Of a DNA stretch of 64,000 nucleotides, positions 11,901 through 26,900 are shown one piece after another. The stretch is taken from positions 7,086,830 through 7,150,829 of the forward strand of contig JACSVZ010000022.1 of the NCBI GenBank assembly GCA_014706295.1, in the 5' to 3' direction. This stretch comes from Lycocorax pyrrhopterus obiensis. Taxonomy: Eukaryota > Chordata > Aves > Passeriformes > Paradisaeidae. Every line of letters starts with the position of its first letter. The first letter of the stretch is position 1. Position numbers and translations under genes: made by a program. Under the pieces are notes generated by a model. The model was not told the DNA's origin and ran no database searches. It was given only the letters and a program-made list of their open reading frames with translations.

Positions 11901-14900
11901 TATTTATGCTTGTCAGCTCGCTTTGCAGCTGGGAAGAGCAAATGGGAGGTAACATCATTTCTCCAGTGAGGAGCTACCTTGAAGAGCTTCAATAACATCT
12001 TGCATATTTTCAAAAGCAATTCCTCATCCCTGTTATTGATTTAACTTTGGAATAATGAATTTGGTATTTTATGAGGCAGTGTTTGAACATTTTGTTTTCT
12101 GTCTGTAAGAGTGAGATGCCACAGCTGAGGTTAAATGTGAAGTTTAGCAAGAGATGTTAGTGCTGTTCCTGTGCCATTCCTGATCCAGGCCCACATCAGT
12201 CTACGCTGTCAAAATATTTTGACCTCCCCTTTTGCTCTTGCCAGTTGAGACAGACAGGAAAATTAACCTGCTTCCTCCTGAGCTTGGTTCAGTCCTTCCC
12301 CTGTGATTTTGCTCATGTGTTTGTGATGTGACATTGACTCAAATAACAGTGAACATAAATATGCGTGTAAAGGTTTATTTATTATTAATAGCAATTTATC
12401 TGAGACTATTACAACATGGAGCGAGCTAGTCAAAGTCCTGGAATTTGGACAATTACAATGGTATTATTTTGGTGCAGTTTTTGTATCTAGGTGACAGGAA
12501 TGTGCTGTTAAAGTGAAACCTCTCTCTTTCTGTGCCCTGTGCTGCTCTGGCTCCAGGAGGAAGTGGAGACTGTTGTTTCCATGCTCATAGAACAGGCTCG
12601 GGCCCTCGCTCGCACCGGGATGAAAAAGCACCTCCGTGTTCTCCCCATGTACGCTGGGCTGCCTTCTCCTGAGCAGCTGAAAGTGTTTGAGAGAGTCCCT
12701 CACACTGTCAGGAAGGTGAGGCTCTTGTGTGTGTGTCTCAATTTCTACCACCCAGAAGGGCGTCTGCAGCACTCAGGTTGCATTTATCAGCTTCACATCA
12801 TGGGACTATTGCAAATGCTGATTTGAGGGAGGCTTTCTGCATCCCCCATCACTGCTTATCAGCTTTCAAACTGCGAGCCAAGAACGTGTTCCCTGGCTTC
12901 CCTTTTCATCTTTGATCACTCCTAGACATGTCAGTTCCAACTCTTCTATCTTCATATCAACTCTGCAATTTTCAAGTGTGTCCATACAAGCTTGCATTTG
13001 TCTTCATTCAGTTGCAGCTTCCTACACTCTGAACTCCTCTGCTTTTACCTTTTTCTTTCTTTTTGTGATCTAAATGGCCATGGCTGTTTTCTACCGGTAG
13101 TGGAAAAATTAGTGACAGAGTGGGTAAATACTGTATTTTTATCTAAGAAACAAGTTCAAACTTACTTGATTTTAGTGGGAAAAAAAAACTTGTCTGCAAG
13201 TCTTGTTTGGACATTTCATGTCACAGAAGTATATAATTGGATATGATTAGTGCTTTCTGCTTATGCAGAGCCTGTGTTGGGGCTCAGATAAGCTGACAAA
13301 ACTACATCAGGGTGACTTGTTATAATTCTTGTACCTGCTGCAATTTGACAAGTGGAATTGTTCATCTGGCATTGAAGAACATTTCATATAAATACTTCTT
13401 TTTCTCTCCAGGATATGACATTAGTCAATTAACTTTCAAAACTTACTTTTTAATTTCAGGTGAAATAAGGATTTCCTACTGTTGTCTGGGAACAATTATT
13501 TTTTAATACTTCAAGACATACACATATAAGTGAATCTCTGCAGGAATGCTGAATGTGGAACTCTTAATCAACTCTGTTCCCCTCCTATCCCCCACCTCAT
13601 CTCAGTGTACAAAGAATAGCTCTGTGTAACTGAGAAGCAGAAGGAAAATATTCTTAGTCTGCTACATAAGAACACTTGATTTACAGTCAGTTAATCCTTT
13701 TCTCTGCAAACATTGCCAATGATTTTCTCTGCAAACACTGCCAAGCTCTCCTTTTATGAAGAGAGAATAAATTTGAATAAGAAAGTGATTGTGAAGCTGT
13801 GAAAACTGCTGTGCAAACTGGGCTTATTTCAAGCTGACAGCTCCTTCTGCTGCTTGTACTGTATCCTTTTGTGCTCCAGAGTGTGTCCTGGGCCTGTCAT
13901 GGCTGGGATGTCTCACATGGCTGATATTTGGGTGCTGGTGCCCTGGCACAAAGGCCTGATGGGGTCATTGAGACCGGGAAGCTCACAGGATCCTCTCTGT
14001 GCCTGTGCCTGCAGGTGATCGTCGCCACCAACATTGCTGAGACCTCCATCACGGTGCATGGCATCGCCTTTGTGATCGACTGTGGCTTTGTGAAGCTGCG
14101 GGCCTACAACCCCAAAACGGCCATCGAGTGCCTGGTGGTGGTGCCGGTGTCCAAAGCCTCGGCCAACCAGCGCGCAGGACGCGCCGGCCGCAACCGCTCC
14201 GGGAAGTGCTACCGGCTCTACACAGGTCAGGAGCTGCGTGTGCAGGGGGGAGCTTCCTGCTGTCACCTCCAGTTCTGGGCACTATGGCTTTAACTGTAGT
14301 CACAGAATCACCAGGTTGGAAGAGATCTTCAAGATCATTGAGTCCAACTCATGCCCTAACACCTCAGCTAAACTAGACCATGGCACCGAGCCCCATGTCC
14401 AGTCTCTTTTTAAACACATCCAGGGATGGTGATTCCACCACCTCCCCGGGTAAACCATTCCAATATTTTATCATTCTTTCTGTAAAAAACTTTTTCCTAA
14501 TATCCAACCTATATTTTCCTTGGCACAGCTTAAGACTGTGTCCTCTTGTTCTGTAATGTGAGATGAAGGAAAAACTGTGTTTGTTCATTCATCGAGAGAA
14601 CAAAATTTCCCTTTGTTATTCCTCTGGCTGGTTTAGAAATACCTTGTTCTTATGTGCTCAGTGTTAGAAACTGAATCTTTCTATGAATCAGAAGCGCAAA
14701 TGGGGCGGAGTCAGCAATTGCAAACCTGTATTGTTAATGCAGTTCTTAAAGGGATGAGTTTATTAAGAAGTTTGTTCTTTAATGATTTTGGTTTCTGAGC
14801 AGTTGTTTCAATTTATAACACTTACCAGTGGTGCTGTCTTCTCTGACTGAAGTCTGCATTAGACCTTGCATTTAACAAAAGGGCTCTGGAAATCCTTTAG

Positions 14901-17900
14901 ATAACTCAGAGAAAACTTCTTTGTCTCTCTTTTTTTTCCTAGGAATAGCTGCCGACCCCAAATTCTTCCCTTAAATCAATGACCCTGGCAGTGCACAAAA
15001 ATTACTGTTATAAATAAATCTGTTGGCCACCTTGCACTGTCCAGCAAGCTGCAATCAAAGTGTCTGTTCTCAGCTGCTTAATGAGAAAAGGCTTTGCAGC
15101 TGAACACTCCCATTGCTGATGGGCTTCAGGTCCCCTCTAGTTTTACTGGAGCTCTGAGACATTGAGAGATGAAGCATTTTCCTTTAAAATGTATACGTGC
15201 TTGCCAGCAGTTGCCACGTTAAACCAAGCCCTGATTTATGCCCTGAATTTATATGTATCCAGTAAGAATCAGGAGACAATGTGTGCTACACAATATCCCA
15301 AGCTTACATAGCTTTGTCAGTGTTTTACGGGAGAAACCATGGCTACACTGAAGATATTTTTGTGTGCTCAAGGACTGGTCTAGGGAGTGCTTTAAGAAGT
15401 GTTTTAAAGGAGGAAAAAATAAAAAAGAAAAGGAGAAAGTGCACTGAGTGAACAACAGCAGAGAAACATGCACTGTCTTTGTCCTAGGGAAGGTTTGAGA
15501 TAGAAAAGGGTTTTGTAGAAAAATAATTTGGGTGAAAATAAAGTACAATGTGCCTTTTTCTTTACTGCAGAACAGTTGGTTATGGAAGGTTACAGAGGTT
15601 TTGTCCTTATATGGAGTATTTTTCCAGACTTGGACTTTATAGTGAACATGATTTTAAAAAGGCATTGTTAAATAAATTGTTTTTCCATCCTTAATCTTTA
15701 TTTAAAATATATATTTTATACTCTGTTCAAGTAGTTACAAAAATAGTGTTCTTGTACTGAAAGCGTGCTGTTTTGGAACTTTTCCATGTCTTTTAAAAAA
15801 AAAAAAAAAAAAGCCTTTTTTGTAGTATTGCATCCTGCCTTTTACTTTCTGACAAAAACATTTAAGAGACGAGAAAGAAAACATTTCCAGATTTCTGTGA
15901 AGAATTTATAACACTTCAAATTGAAATGTGGGTGGATCAACTCAGAATCAGCACTGTTGCCAAAGCCATTGAATTTCTATTTAAGTGAAAGTAACGTGAA
16001 ATACAGTAATTGGAGAAAGATCATCTTTGTGTTGGAGATCATCTTTTAACACCTGTTAAGTACCCATATGTGATAATTTAAAGATGAAATGGGTATGATT
16101 CTGTTGTGGTGACTGCACAGAATGGGAGTTGAAGCTCAGTCCCCAGATGTTCTTTTCTCCCACCCCAGAGGAGGACTTTGAGAAGCTGCCCAAGTCCACG
16201 GTGCCAGAGATGCAGCGCAGTAACCTGGCCCCTGTCATCCTGCAGCTCAAGGCTTTGGGGATCGACAACGTGCTCAGGTTCCCCTTCCTTTCGGTGAGTC
16301 CAGGCTCTAAACACTGTGACCTTTCCTTGGGGTGAAGAGAGATCAGGAGATGACTTGGTGATAGCCCATAGAACCATTCACCATTGCCCTGCTGGTTTGG
16401 AAAGCTTTGTCCCCTGTCAGGCAGCAAAGCGTGTTCCTGGGAACCAATAGTGCAAATAATGTGTGTGACAGCTTAGAAACAACCATTTATATTCCAAAGT
16501 TTGGTGTTAAAATTGTTGAGAAGTCAAGAAAGTACTAAAAAGACAAACTGTGAGGTTCTGCAGAACTGTAACTGCAGTCCCTTTGCACTGAATTTATGAA
16601 CAAGGAGGAGTGTGAGAGCTCTTCCTTCATTTTGCAGCAGAGAGTAGGTAGTTAAGGATTTTGTGAAAGAGGAAGATCTATGAGCTCATGTTCTATGCTG
16701 AACTCATGTTCTATGCTGATGACTTCAATCAATGCACATTTTCTCTTCACAGCCACCCCCTGCACAGTCAATGGTGCAAGCTTTAGAACTGCTGTATGCT
16801 TTAGGAGGTGAGATTGTAATGCTTTACCTTATTTGTAGCTATATTACAGGAGTTGTGGAAAAAAAAATGTAATTTGTATTTGGTGATTGGATGGACATTA
16901 ATCAAACTTGCATTTGAGACCTGTGCTTTGAGAAAGAAAGAGAAACACATCTGTGACTGGTGGAAACCTTTTGTTGGTGGGTTTTTAGTGTGTACCTCAG
17001 TCTCTTCTGTATTTACTTTCTTGTGGTTATTTCAGACAGGTAAGCTGGCAAATTGCAGCAGTAGAGTATAAACTAGAATTTAACTATTTAGATTGGGTAA
17101 ATGAGTATTTTATAGCTATTTTCTCTGTATTTCCTTGCAATTTAATGGGAAGAAACCAGCTATTTGTCCTTGCTAGGAGCAGGGCTCTGAGCTGATGAAG
17201 GTGTTTGTTCCCTGGCAGATCCTCTTTGTGTTCCTTCAGTTCTTACAGAGTGGTATGAAGATAAAGTTTGGGCACTGATTAGACCAGTGGAGGAATTAGA
17301 CACTAAATTTACCTGCATCCTTTTAGATAAGTTGTTACATACCTAAGACTTGGTGTGGTGGTCCTTTATTTCATGTTACTGGGCCAGCAATGGAAACATG
17401 TAACACTTGAAGGTATAAACAAAAAATGTTGAAAGCCAAGGTTTGATATATTTTTCAGGATCAGACTGTAACAACCTAGAATTCATCAAGGCTGATAGAA
17501 TTGCTACTTTGTTCCTTAGTGGGACTTTAAAAAGCATAGCGTGTCTATTGTAAATTTCCTGTTAACACGTTGCAGTCATTATCTGATCTTGCTGTGTATG
17601 TGCTGGAACTCTGCCTAAGCACTGTGAGTCAAATGTGATGCCTGAATTTGGGAGAGCTCAGTCCCTGGAGGTTGTGCATGAAACCCCACAGAGAATGTGA
17701 TAGTTTTCAAACTGCCTCCTTGCTATGATTTTGAAGGGTTGACTGACAAAAGTTATTGAGAGCTAATTTGATTATAATTTTTAAAATGAATTCCAGTCTG
17801 TTCTCTGCTCTGGATGCAGGATGGGCTGTGGCTGAAGGGCTACACCTGCTGTAGTGTGGTGCTGGTGATGTTTGTGCTGTTGGTCCTGCAGCTGAGGCAA

Positions 17901-20900
17901 AGTTCAAACCCACAGCCAGTCAAACTGTTCTGATTCTATTAGCTGTGATTACATGATACAACCACTAATAAAAACCCCCTGATCATCCCTAAAACCATCA
18001 CATTTTCTCCTGGATGAACTGGAACTCTGTTTCTCAAGGCAGTGTGTGCATTTCAGCGCACAGCTTGCTGTTTTTTCATGCTTTTAACTGCGTGCAAAGA
18101 CTGCTCTAGTTTTAGTATTGAACTTGCCAGTTATGGACAAGTCAACAGATACACACAAACTTGTAATTAAAAGAAAAAATGAGTCTGACAGGTCTTGAGA
18201 CCATAATTCAAAGTACTTTTCTACTGTTTAGCTACTTGAAATCTTTTTTAAATTCTGTTCTCTAAGTTGTTAATCACAGCTTGTTCTCAAAGTCAGTGGA
18301 GCCTGAACAACATTTTTGGCATATGGTTTAGTTTTAGGTGGTTCTGTGAGGAGCAGGCAGTTGGACTTGAGCCCTGTGGGTGGGTCCCTTCCAACTTGAG
18401 ACAGTCTTCGATTCTGAGTGTGTTCGTTCTGGTTTTATTCATTATGCTGCTGTTGAATACTTTTAACACTCAGATCACACTGCAATAATATGTTTTTTAT
18501 ACACAGTTTTCAATTCCTTTTTGTGTGGTGAGTGGGATGTCTGCTGCCTAATTTTGTTTATAGGAAGAACTGTTATATTGTTGAGTTTTTTGACAGCTAT
18601 TTAGTCTTTTTGAATGCAACAAACTAAACAAAACAGAAACTTGACAGGAGGCCAAGTAATCAAAACGAAGCTCTGTTTGACTTTAGCTCCTTGTTTGTAG
18701 CTAATTCAAAGCTGACAATGTTTGCTCCATAATGTAAACATGAGGCAGCATAAAGGAGATTGTGTAAGTTTTGGAAGCTTCCAGAGGTTTGTGGCTGTCT
18801 TTACACCACTCACAAATGCTGTGTTGTAACTTGTGGCAGTCTCATCTCTTTTTATTCTCATGGAGCTGTAACTCTGCTTGGCCAGGATTGTGCCCTGTGC
18901 TGGTTCGGTTCCACCTCCCAGAGGAGGGTTTCACTTAAGGCACTTGGTTCTTGGCAAACTCTGCAAGCTTGGAACAAGGACCTTCACAGTGGCTCAGGAA
19001 CGTGTTGCAAGGATGAATTCACAGCCAAAACCACCTTAGGGAAATGGAGAGGAAAGTTCAATAAACTCCCTGATTAGCTGGGTGATGTTTTGGCAGTAGT
19101 GTTCTGCTCATGTGGCTTCAAAGAGCTCTTATTCTCTTGGCTGCACAGCTCTGTAGCAGAGCAGAGGAGTGCTGATCTCGGTGTTTCAGATGGAAAGAAA
19201 TGTTTGTGCATGTGTGTGACACACGGATTCACTCTCCAGTTTTTGCTGAAGTGTAAGGTTTTAGGTGGTCTATTACCAAGATGTTATATAAGGTGCAGAG
19301 GTGAAGCTGCCCAAGCATTTGCAGGTGCAGTGAGGATTAAATTTCTCTTATGCAAGTAGGAACATGAATTTCGTCATTGGCATTGCAGTCACATGCAAAT
19401 GGGCAGTCTGGGGTCAGGCCCCTGTTGTGCCAGTGTGGTGCCAACTCGTGCAGGGCAGATGCTCCTAAGGCTGAGATAGTTGTGTTGAATAAACACATCA
19501 CTGTTTTTAGAGGGATTATTTTTACAGTGGTGCAAACTGATTGCATCAGGAGTCTCTCTCCTCAGCCTTCTCCTTTGATGCCCCTTTGACAGTCTGAGTT
19601 GTCGGTTGGAGTTTATTGGTTTTAAGCATAATTTAAGAGGTAAATAAGCAGGCAAAAAGTGGCTTTATTTTTAGCTTTATTTCAGGCTTTTGTTGAAGAT
19701 TTGTCTGTGAGTTGTCACCTACCAGAAACAACCACTCTACCTGAGTTTATAAAGGAGTGTTTTAATCCCTCAGCCTGTCACATACTGGTGGTTGTTACTT
19801 TAAACATTTTAGTGCCATGGTACTTGAATAATCTCTCCTGAGCATGTTCAATTAAAATCTTTGTAATATCTTTTTCTACAATCTTTAATTTCCTGTATAT
19901 ATGTGGATTCAGTGGTTGCTTCCAGGATTATTTGAAGGAAACTTTTACCTATTCCAAACTAGTATCCATTGCAGGCTATATTCAGGCTTACTACTACAAA
20001 TACATCTGTGCACAACTCATATATAGATCATGCAAAATTGTATTGACATTTGTAGGATGCAGCAGAAGCCAAAGGATTTTGGCTTGATGCACCTGTAGAA
20101 AGTGGTGCATAAATATATGGAAATTTCTCCTTTTTTCCTACTTAGGAATGCAGTTGTCTTTCTATGTAGCTTATTAGCCTGTAAGCTATTAACTGTGGTA
20201 GAACTTAAACTTCTCATATGGCACTAGTCAGATGAAAGCTGTCGTACATTAATTCTTCCAGTTGCTGTGACTTTGTGTTTAAATATGTTAGTTCATCATT
20301 GCACAAAAGCTGCCTTTGGTACCTGTTTCTGAGGAAAACACTGTGACGTTATGTGAAAAGCCTGGTAGGTTTTGTTGAACAGTGTAGGGGTGTGGTGAGT
20401 GAATTACTACATTGTCATGAGTTGATAGCATATCAAATAATAAACACTGGCTGGAGGGATCTGTGGGTTCAGATATGCTGACATGAGTTACAGGAGATCT
20501 CATTCCTTGACCTGATTTGTGGTTTTGCTTTTCTCTGTGAAACAGAGCTGCAGTGCAGCTGTGGCTTTGTTACCACCACACAGTCTGACAAGTAATGTGT
20601 TTGTATAATGTGTGAGGCACGGCTGTGTTTCCTCAGGTCACTTTGCTGTGGTTGGTTATGCAACCTGCAGTGCCCCAAAGTCCTGTTATTGGGCTCTCAC
20701 TCATCCCTGCTTGTGTAGCCTTTCTCTTGTGCTTTGTCTCCTTGTCATACCTCATACAACTCGGCCTCTTGAACTTTTCTCTTTCAATTTTTACTCTTTG
20801 CTGCCTTTCTTAGCAAGCTTTTTTCTTATTATTGCTCCCTGTGTATTGTATTTTTTCAATTTTATGTCCTCTTGCACAGGAAATGCTTTTCCATTTAAAT

Positions 20901-23900
20901 CTTTCCCTGAAATCTCAGCATAAAGCTCAGAGTTAGCCTGTGACCTTTTGCATGGGTCACCCTTGCTGCAGGGGTTTGTCTGGAGGAAGCCAAACCTCTA
21001 AAATGGTAAATGTGCAGGGTTGCTCAGTGAGAACTGGGCATCACAGATCAAGCTGTCAGGCCTCCCTCCCGTGCCATCTCCAGGGAAAAGGCACAGCTGG
21101 AACATGACTGACAGTTGAGTTGTTGATACATGGGGCAGACTAAACTGTAGAAAACTTTCATCAGCTGTACATCTCTTGTTTAGATGATACTAAATTATTT
21201 TTCTCCATGACCTGAGTAGATGTACTCAGAAAAATGTCACCTTGCCCCCAGCAGTGCTTCCTGTTTCTGCAGTAATGCCTGTTCCATGTTTATCCCCATT
21301 TTCGTTCTCATCTGCTTTACATCCCCATGAACAAAGATGCTGCTAAATATTTAAAAAGGGGATCAGACGTCTGACAGCTAATATCCCCTCTGGCCATAGC
21401 ATTGACTTGGACTGCAGGTTTTCTAAATTATTGACAGTAACACTAAAACTTGCTCAAAATTAAAAAACTTGTGTATTCAAGTATATTTGGAAAAAAAATT
21501 CTGGTGACCCATGGGAGAGTAAATGGGTATCAAGGATTGCCTTTAAGCTTAGTGTAATATACATTCAGCAACTCTAAGGTGCATTTGCTGTATTTTAGCT
21601 TGTAATTCTGCTCTTAAGTGTACTTTAAGTCTAAAAGAAGCCTTGCTGTGCTATTGTGCCTGTGTCCCAGCTACACTTATTAATGTGCTGCAGGTCTGGA
21701 TATGCACTGCCGATTAACAGAGCCTCTTGGGATGAGAATAGCAGAGTTTCCTTTGAATCCTATGTTTGCAAAGATGCTTCTGGAATCAGGTAGGAGGAAA
21801 AAAAAATCACAGTTTCTTCATAGTCATGTAATTGTAATGTATTACTAGGCATTTGCTGAACTCAAGACAAACTGTATTTCATCTTGGTGTGGTCTGCAGT
21901 GAAAAGAATTGGTTAAGCTCAGGGACATCTCACATTTAACAGTGTAATTAGTCTAACACTTTTGTCTAAATTTTCCATTGAAAACATTCACTCTTATACT
22001 AAAAAAATCCAGGAGTTTGTGTATTTTTGTTTTAAATACTGTGAAAACATATTCTGCTTCTTTTTCATTTATTCTATATGGGGATAAGTTGAATGGAAGA
22101 TTTCCTATACTGAGTTTCTCCATTTACCCCTCAGGAAATTTTGGCTGCTCCCAGGAGGTTTTGACTATTGCTGCCATGATGCAGATTCAAAACATCTTTG
22201 TGATCCCTCCAAATCAAAAAACTCAGGCTGTAAGTTCAGTTGTTTCATTTTCTGTTTGTTGCTTCCACATTTCTGGACTTCTGGCAGGTTTTTACTGGTG
22301 CCTATTACAGACTGCAACTTCGTGTGAAAATAAAACAAGGTCTGGAATTGTATCTATTTGTTGTAGGTAAAAGAAGAAACCAAATAACAGGGGAACCTTG
22401 GAGTCTTTTAGTAGTGCTAAAAACCTCCTTCTGAGGGCCAGAAACATGAAAGGTTATAAACCAGTATTGGGCAGTGTAAGGATTTGCAAAAAAATCCCTC
22501 AAAACCTTCCCACACACCACTTCCTTTTGAGGTGAACAAAACAGGAAGGATGTAGCAAATTCTTAATAGGTAGCAGGAGCCTGATTTTAACGAATGGAGA
22601 TTCTTTATCTGTTCATTTTTCTAATTTCAGTTTTAGAAGTGTTCCTGAGTATAGCAAATAAAATATTGCTGTTGCCCAGAGGAACTGCCCTAGATGGGTA
22701 AGAACTTTAATAGACCCCAGGAAGTACAGAGCTGAAGGGAACTGGGCATGTCAGACATGATTTCAGCAAAAAATCAGTCTGCCTATAAAATGATGTTTCT
22801 TGTTCTGCAGGCCAGGCAACACAGAAAGTTTGCTGTGGAGGAGGGTGATCATCTCACCATGCTGAATGTTTATGAAGCCTTTGTCAAAGTAAGTCAGTTC
22901 AAGTGGATGTGGATTTGCAGGAGTGAGAGCAACTTGAGGTTCTCACTTCTGAATCTGGAAGTTCTGGATACAGAGTCCTCAAAGTTGTGGACTTACCAAG
23001 CCTCTCAAGTGATAATTCTACATTAAAAGATCCCCTGGTCACCATTTGCCACAGACCTTCCATAGTTCCCCTGAACAGGGAGTGAAGAGAATTTTGTTTG
23101 GGTTACAGCATGAAAATCTCATGTGTAGACAGCTGTGTTTTCAAGGAGACAGGGATTTTGTCTTGGGGCAAACAAATGTCCAAATTTCTAAAGAAATTAA
23201 TATTTTCTTGTGTTTTACTGATGATAATCTGCATTTAAATCTAGCAGTCTTTTTTCTGGTGTTAAATTAACTCATTGATCATCATACCCTGTTTTTCATT
23301 GACCTTATTGTATTTACCCTAAGGTTTAACACCAACCTTAGTACTGCTCTGTAAGATGAGGTTTATTTAATAATTTTGAAGTGCTACACCTATTTGGGAG
23401 AAGTATATTTTGCTGGTATAAAGCACTTCTGTAATGAAATACTTGCAGCAGTGCCAAGTTGAAGCAGTATAATCACCCAAGTGTTTAAACATGACTTTTT
23501 TCCCCTAGCCACAAAGCAGCCAGGCAGGCACCAACTGAAATGTTGCCCTTCACATTTTGGATCTGTGTAATTCTCTTAGAAACAGTCAGATGCAAAAGCT
23601 CTTGGAGTGAGTGCTGGTTTCTGGAGAAACAGCTCTTTGCAGAGAGAAGACCAATGGAAACAGCACTGAAAAGGTTGTTTACATTTTGAGGTTGAAAACA
23701 GATGAGTTTATGATGTGAGAGAATTAAATGGAACAACTGATGCTCTTCTCTTTCACCACATATGAAGAAATGAAGCACATCTGTTTGAAAATACCCCCTA
23801 GCATTTGATCTGCTACTGTTTAGAAGTTGTTTGAGACACGTTTTTCAGTTATTAATGCTACATACCCTTGGTAGTTGCTCTGTAAATAGGTAATTTTCAG

Positions 23901-26900
23901 GGAAAACCACGATAAATGTGTTGTAGGAGACAGAATTAAAACAGAACAAGGCTATGCAAAAGAGATTGGGTTTGCTTTGCTGATGGTATCTCATTGCAAT
24001 TTTTTTCTCTTCTTATTGTACAGCACAGCAAGAGCTCCCAGTGGTGTCAGGAACACTTTCTCAACTACAAAGGGCTTGTTAGAGCTTCTGTTGTAAGAGA
24101 GCAGCTGAAAAAACTTCTCGTCCGCTTTAAAGTGCCAAAGAAGTCCAGTGAAGGTGAAATTTTTTTTAAGCTCTTGTCTAATACATATTGAAGGTAGTTT
24201 CTAAACTGTCAGTCTGCTCCCTGCTTTTCTTGTAACCTTTGGAATATTTTTATCCTGGCCTCAAAATAACGTTAATTTAGACCAGATTTTTTTCCTAAAA
24301 ATGGCTGCAGTAGAGCACTTTAGCCTATTTGTACAATTAAATTTTCGTCCAATCTTCATTAGTTAAGATTTCCAGCAAGAGATTATAAGCACTGATTATA
24401 TATTTAATGGACAGATTTTTCCAAAAGACTCATAAATAGGTCACCCTGTTCCATGTTTGTCTTTTCAAAAAGGCCATTTTTGTTCAAAGTGCTGTTCAGT
24501 CTTTGGGATGTGATTTCCAGCTGTGCTGTGAGTGCACAGGTGCCAGGACTGCTTCTCAGCACTTGTCTCTACCTGCTCTGAAAAATCAGCCTTCAGTGCT
24601 CAGCTGTCACACTGGGCTGCTTTAGGGTCTGTGAAACTCTTCATGGACACACAGGTGGCAACATTCATTTTTCAGGTAGAAATTTTTGATTTGCTGTGAA
24701 ATTAAAGTCAAAAGGAATTGCAGGGTTTGTCTGCTCTCCTCCCTTTGCTGTCAAAGCCTGATGCGCTCTGAAAAGTTGTTTGAGATAATTAAGTGGTATT
24801 TTAAGGACTTTTGCCATTCCATTGACTCATCTTACAGAAAAAATCTTCTTTCCAGGTGATCCAGATCCTGTTCTGAGGTGCATAGTTTCTGGATTCTTTG
24901 CTAATGCAGCTAAATTCCACTCCACGGGAGCTTACAGGTGACTATATACAATTCCAGTACAACTGTTGCTTGGTTGGAAAGCTCCTCTGATGAATAAATC
25001 TAAGTTTAATCAACAAGCAGATGCTTCTCTAGACATTTGCAATTAGGAACATGTGGCAATCAATACACTAAATATTTCAAGTTCTGTATTTACAAGCTGC
25101 TTCAGTGTTTATCTCTTCTCTTTGGCAAATATAACTAAAATTATTAATAGTGGGAAGCTGCCACTAGTAGTCATTAGATTGTTTTAAGTTAAGCAAGTGC
25201 AGTTGTAGTGCAGCAGTGTTGTAGCACTCCCAGAGCACTGAGTAAAAGCCTGAAATGCTACTTTTAAATTTACTGTAAAACTCTTTTAGGACATTAAATT
25301 ATTGATTGTTCCTTTGGCCAGGATTTAAACCTGATTTAATCTGTTCATTAAATGCAAATGTTGTTAATTTACTCCAGCCCTTTCATTCTTGCTTTTATTA
25401 AACATTCATACTGGGGCAGAAGGGAACCAAATGTTAGGCAATAAAGAGAGGCACAGTCTGAAACAGTATCTTGCTTTCAAGGACTATCCGTGATGACCAC
25501 GAGCTTCATATCCACCCCAGCTCAGTGCTGTATGCAGAGAAACCTCCACGCTGGTGAGTTAGAGCTGCTTTCTCTTCTTTGGGGATTTTTTTAAGGGATT
25601 TCCAGCATCCAAATTGAATTGCTTCTCTCCATCAGTGGAGGAATAGATGTAGAAGGTCCTAGTTCCCACAGAGAGACTCCAAATGGCATTTCCTTTGCAA
25701 TGTCTTGTAGGGAGTATCCAGATAAATCAGGGAACTGGAGTGATGTTTAACTGCCAAAGGAACTTGCAGAGCTTGGAAAGCAGAGCCAGGTGACCCTGTT
25801 CAGTGGGCACCACATCTTGCACTGCAGATTGTTCTCCAAGTATTCTCTGTACCTAGACAGAGACTAGTTAATTTACTTTTATTAAGCCTGTTAAGGAAAT
25901 ATCTTGTCCAACAGGTGCTGCAGAAATGGCAAATGGATTGCTAGGAAAGGGCTTACACATAAAATGCATGATGTGTAAAGTTATGGCTATCCAGCAGATT
26001 GAGGGAAGAACTGGTTGTACTTTCCCATTAGTTGGGATATGATCATTCCATTTGCAGGTCAGAGGTGCTCAGATAACAAACAGAAATGTGTTTCTGACTC
26101 TCAGGTCACTGTGATCAACCTGAAGTGAACCTTTTGTACTTCACTGCCTGCTGCTGAGACTTAGAAGGATAAGCTTGGCCTGGTGTCATTGCATCCTGTC
26201 AGATAGGAGTTTAACTTAGCAACCTAAATTTCAGTGCTACTGCAGCCTGGGCAACCATCCTCTATTGAGGGCTTCAGTTCTCTGTCTGCTGCAGATGTAT
26301 AGAAAATATGTTCTCATTCTGATTTGTTTTCCTCTGATTTCTCTTTAATTGTGTTAGTTGCCATATCTCAGGCTGTATTTGGCAAAGGGAATTTTGGACT
26401 CTTTCCTCTTTGCTTTTGAGAGCAAAATACCAATTAATGAGAAACCACAAACCTCAGGTGTGTGCAGCTCTGCCATGTATAGAAGGCAGATAGTGACTCA
26501 AGGATTTGGTAGCTACCCCTTCAGTGCAGGGGTTTGCACTTCCTTGGGGAAAATGACCTTCCCTGCTGAAGGTGACCTCAGAAATAGGTTGCCCATGCTG
26601 GCAACCTTACTGTGCTGGCAGTGGGGATGAGTCCACATGGTTGGCTGTTCCTAAATCTCTTCCCAGGAAATGTTCTGGCAGAAATTAAAGCTGATTTCTT
26701 CCTCTGATGCTTATCTCACTTGTCTGCAGACTGGCGCCAGGGATAGTCATGCTGGGGTTTGTGCCCTCCTTGTTGTGGGTCCAGGGTTTTGGTGCTTTGG
26801 ACATCTTTCCTTATGATATCACAGAGTAACTCATATTCTGTCTTCCAAAGCATCAGTTGTGAGTCCCCCTAGACCCAATTATAAGAAACGTTCTTTCATG

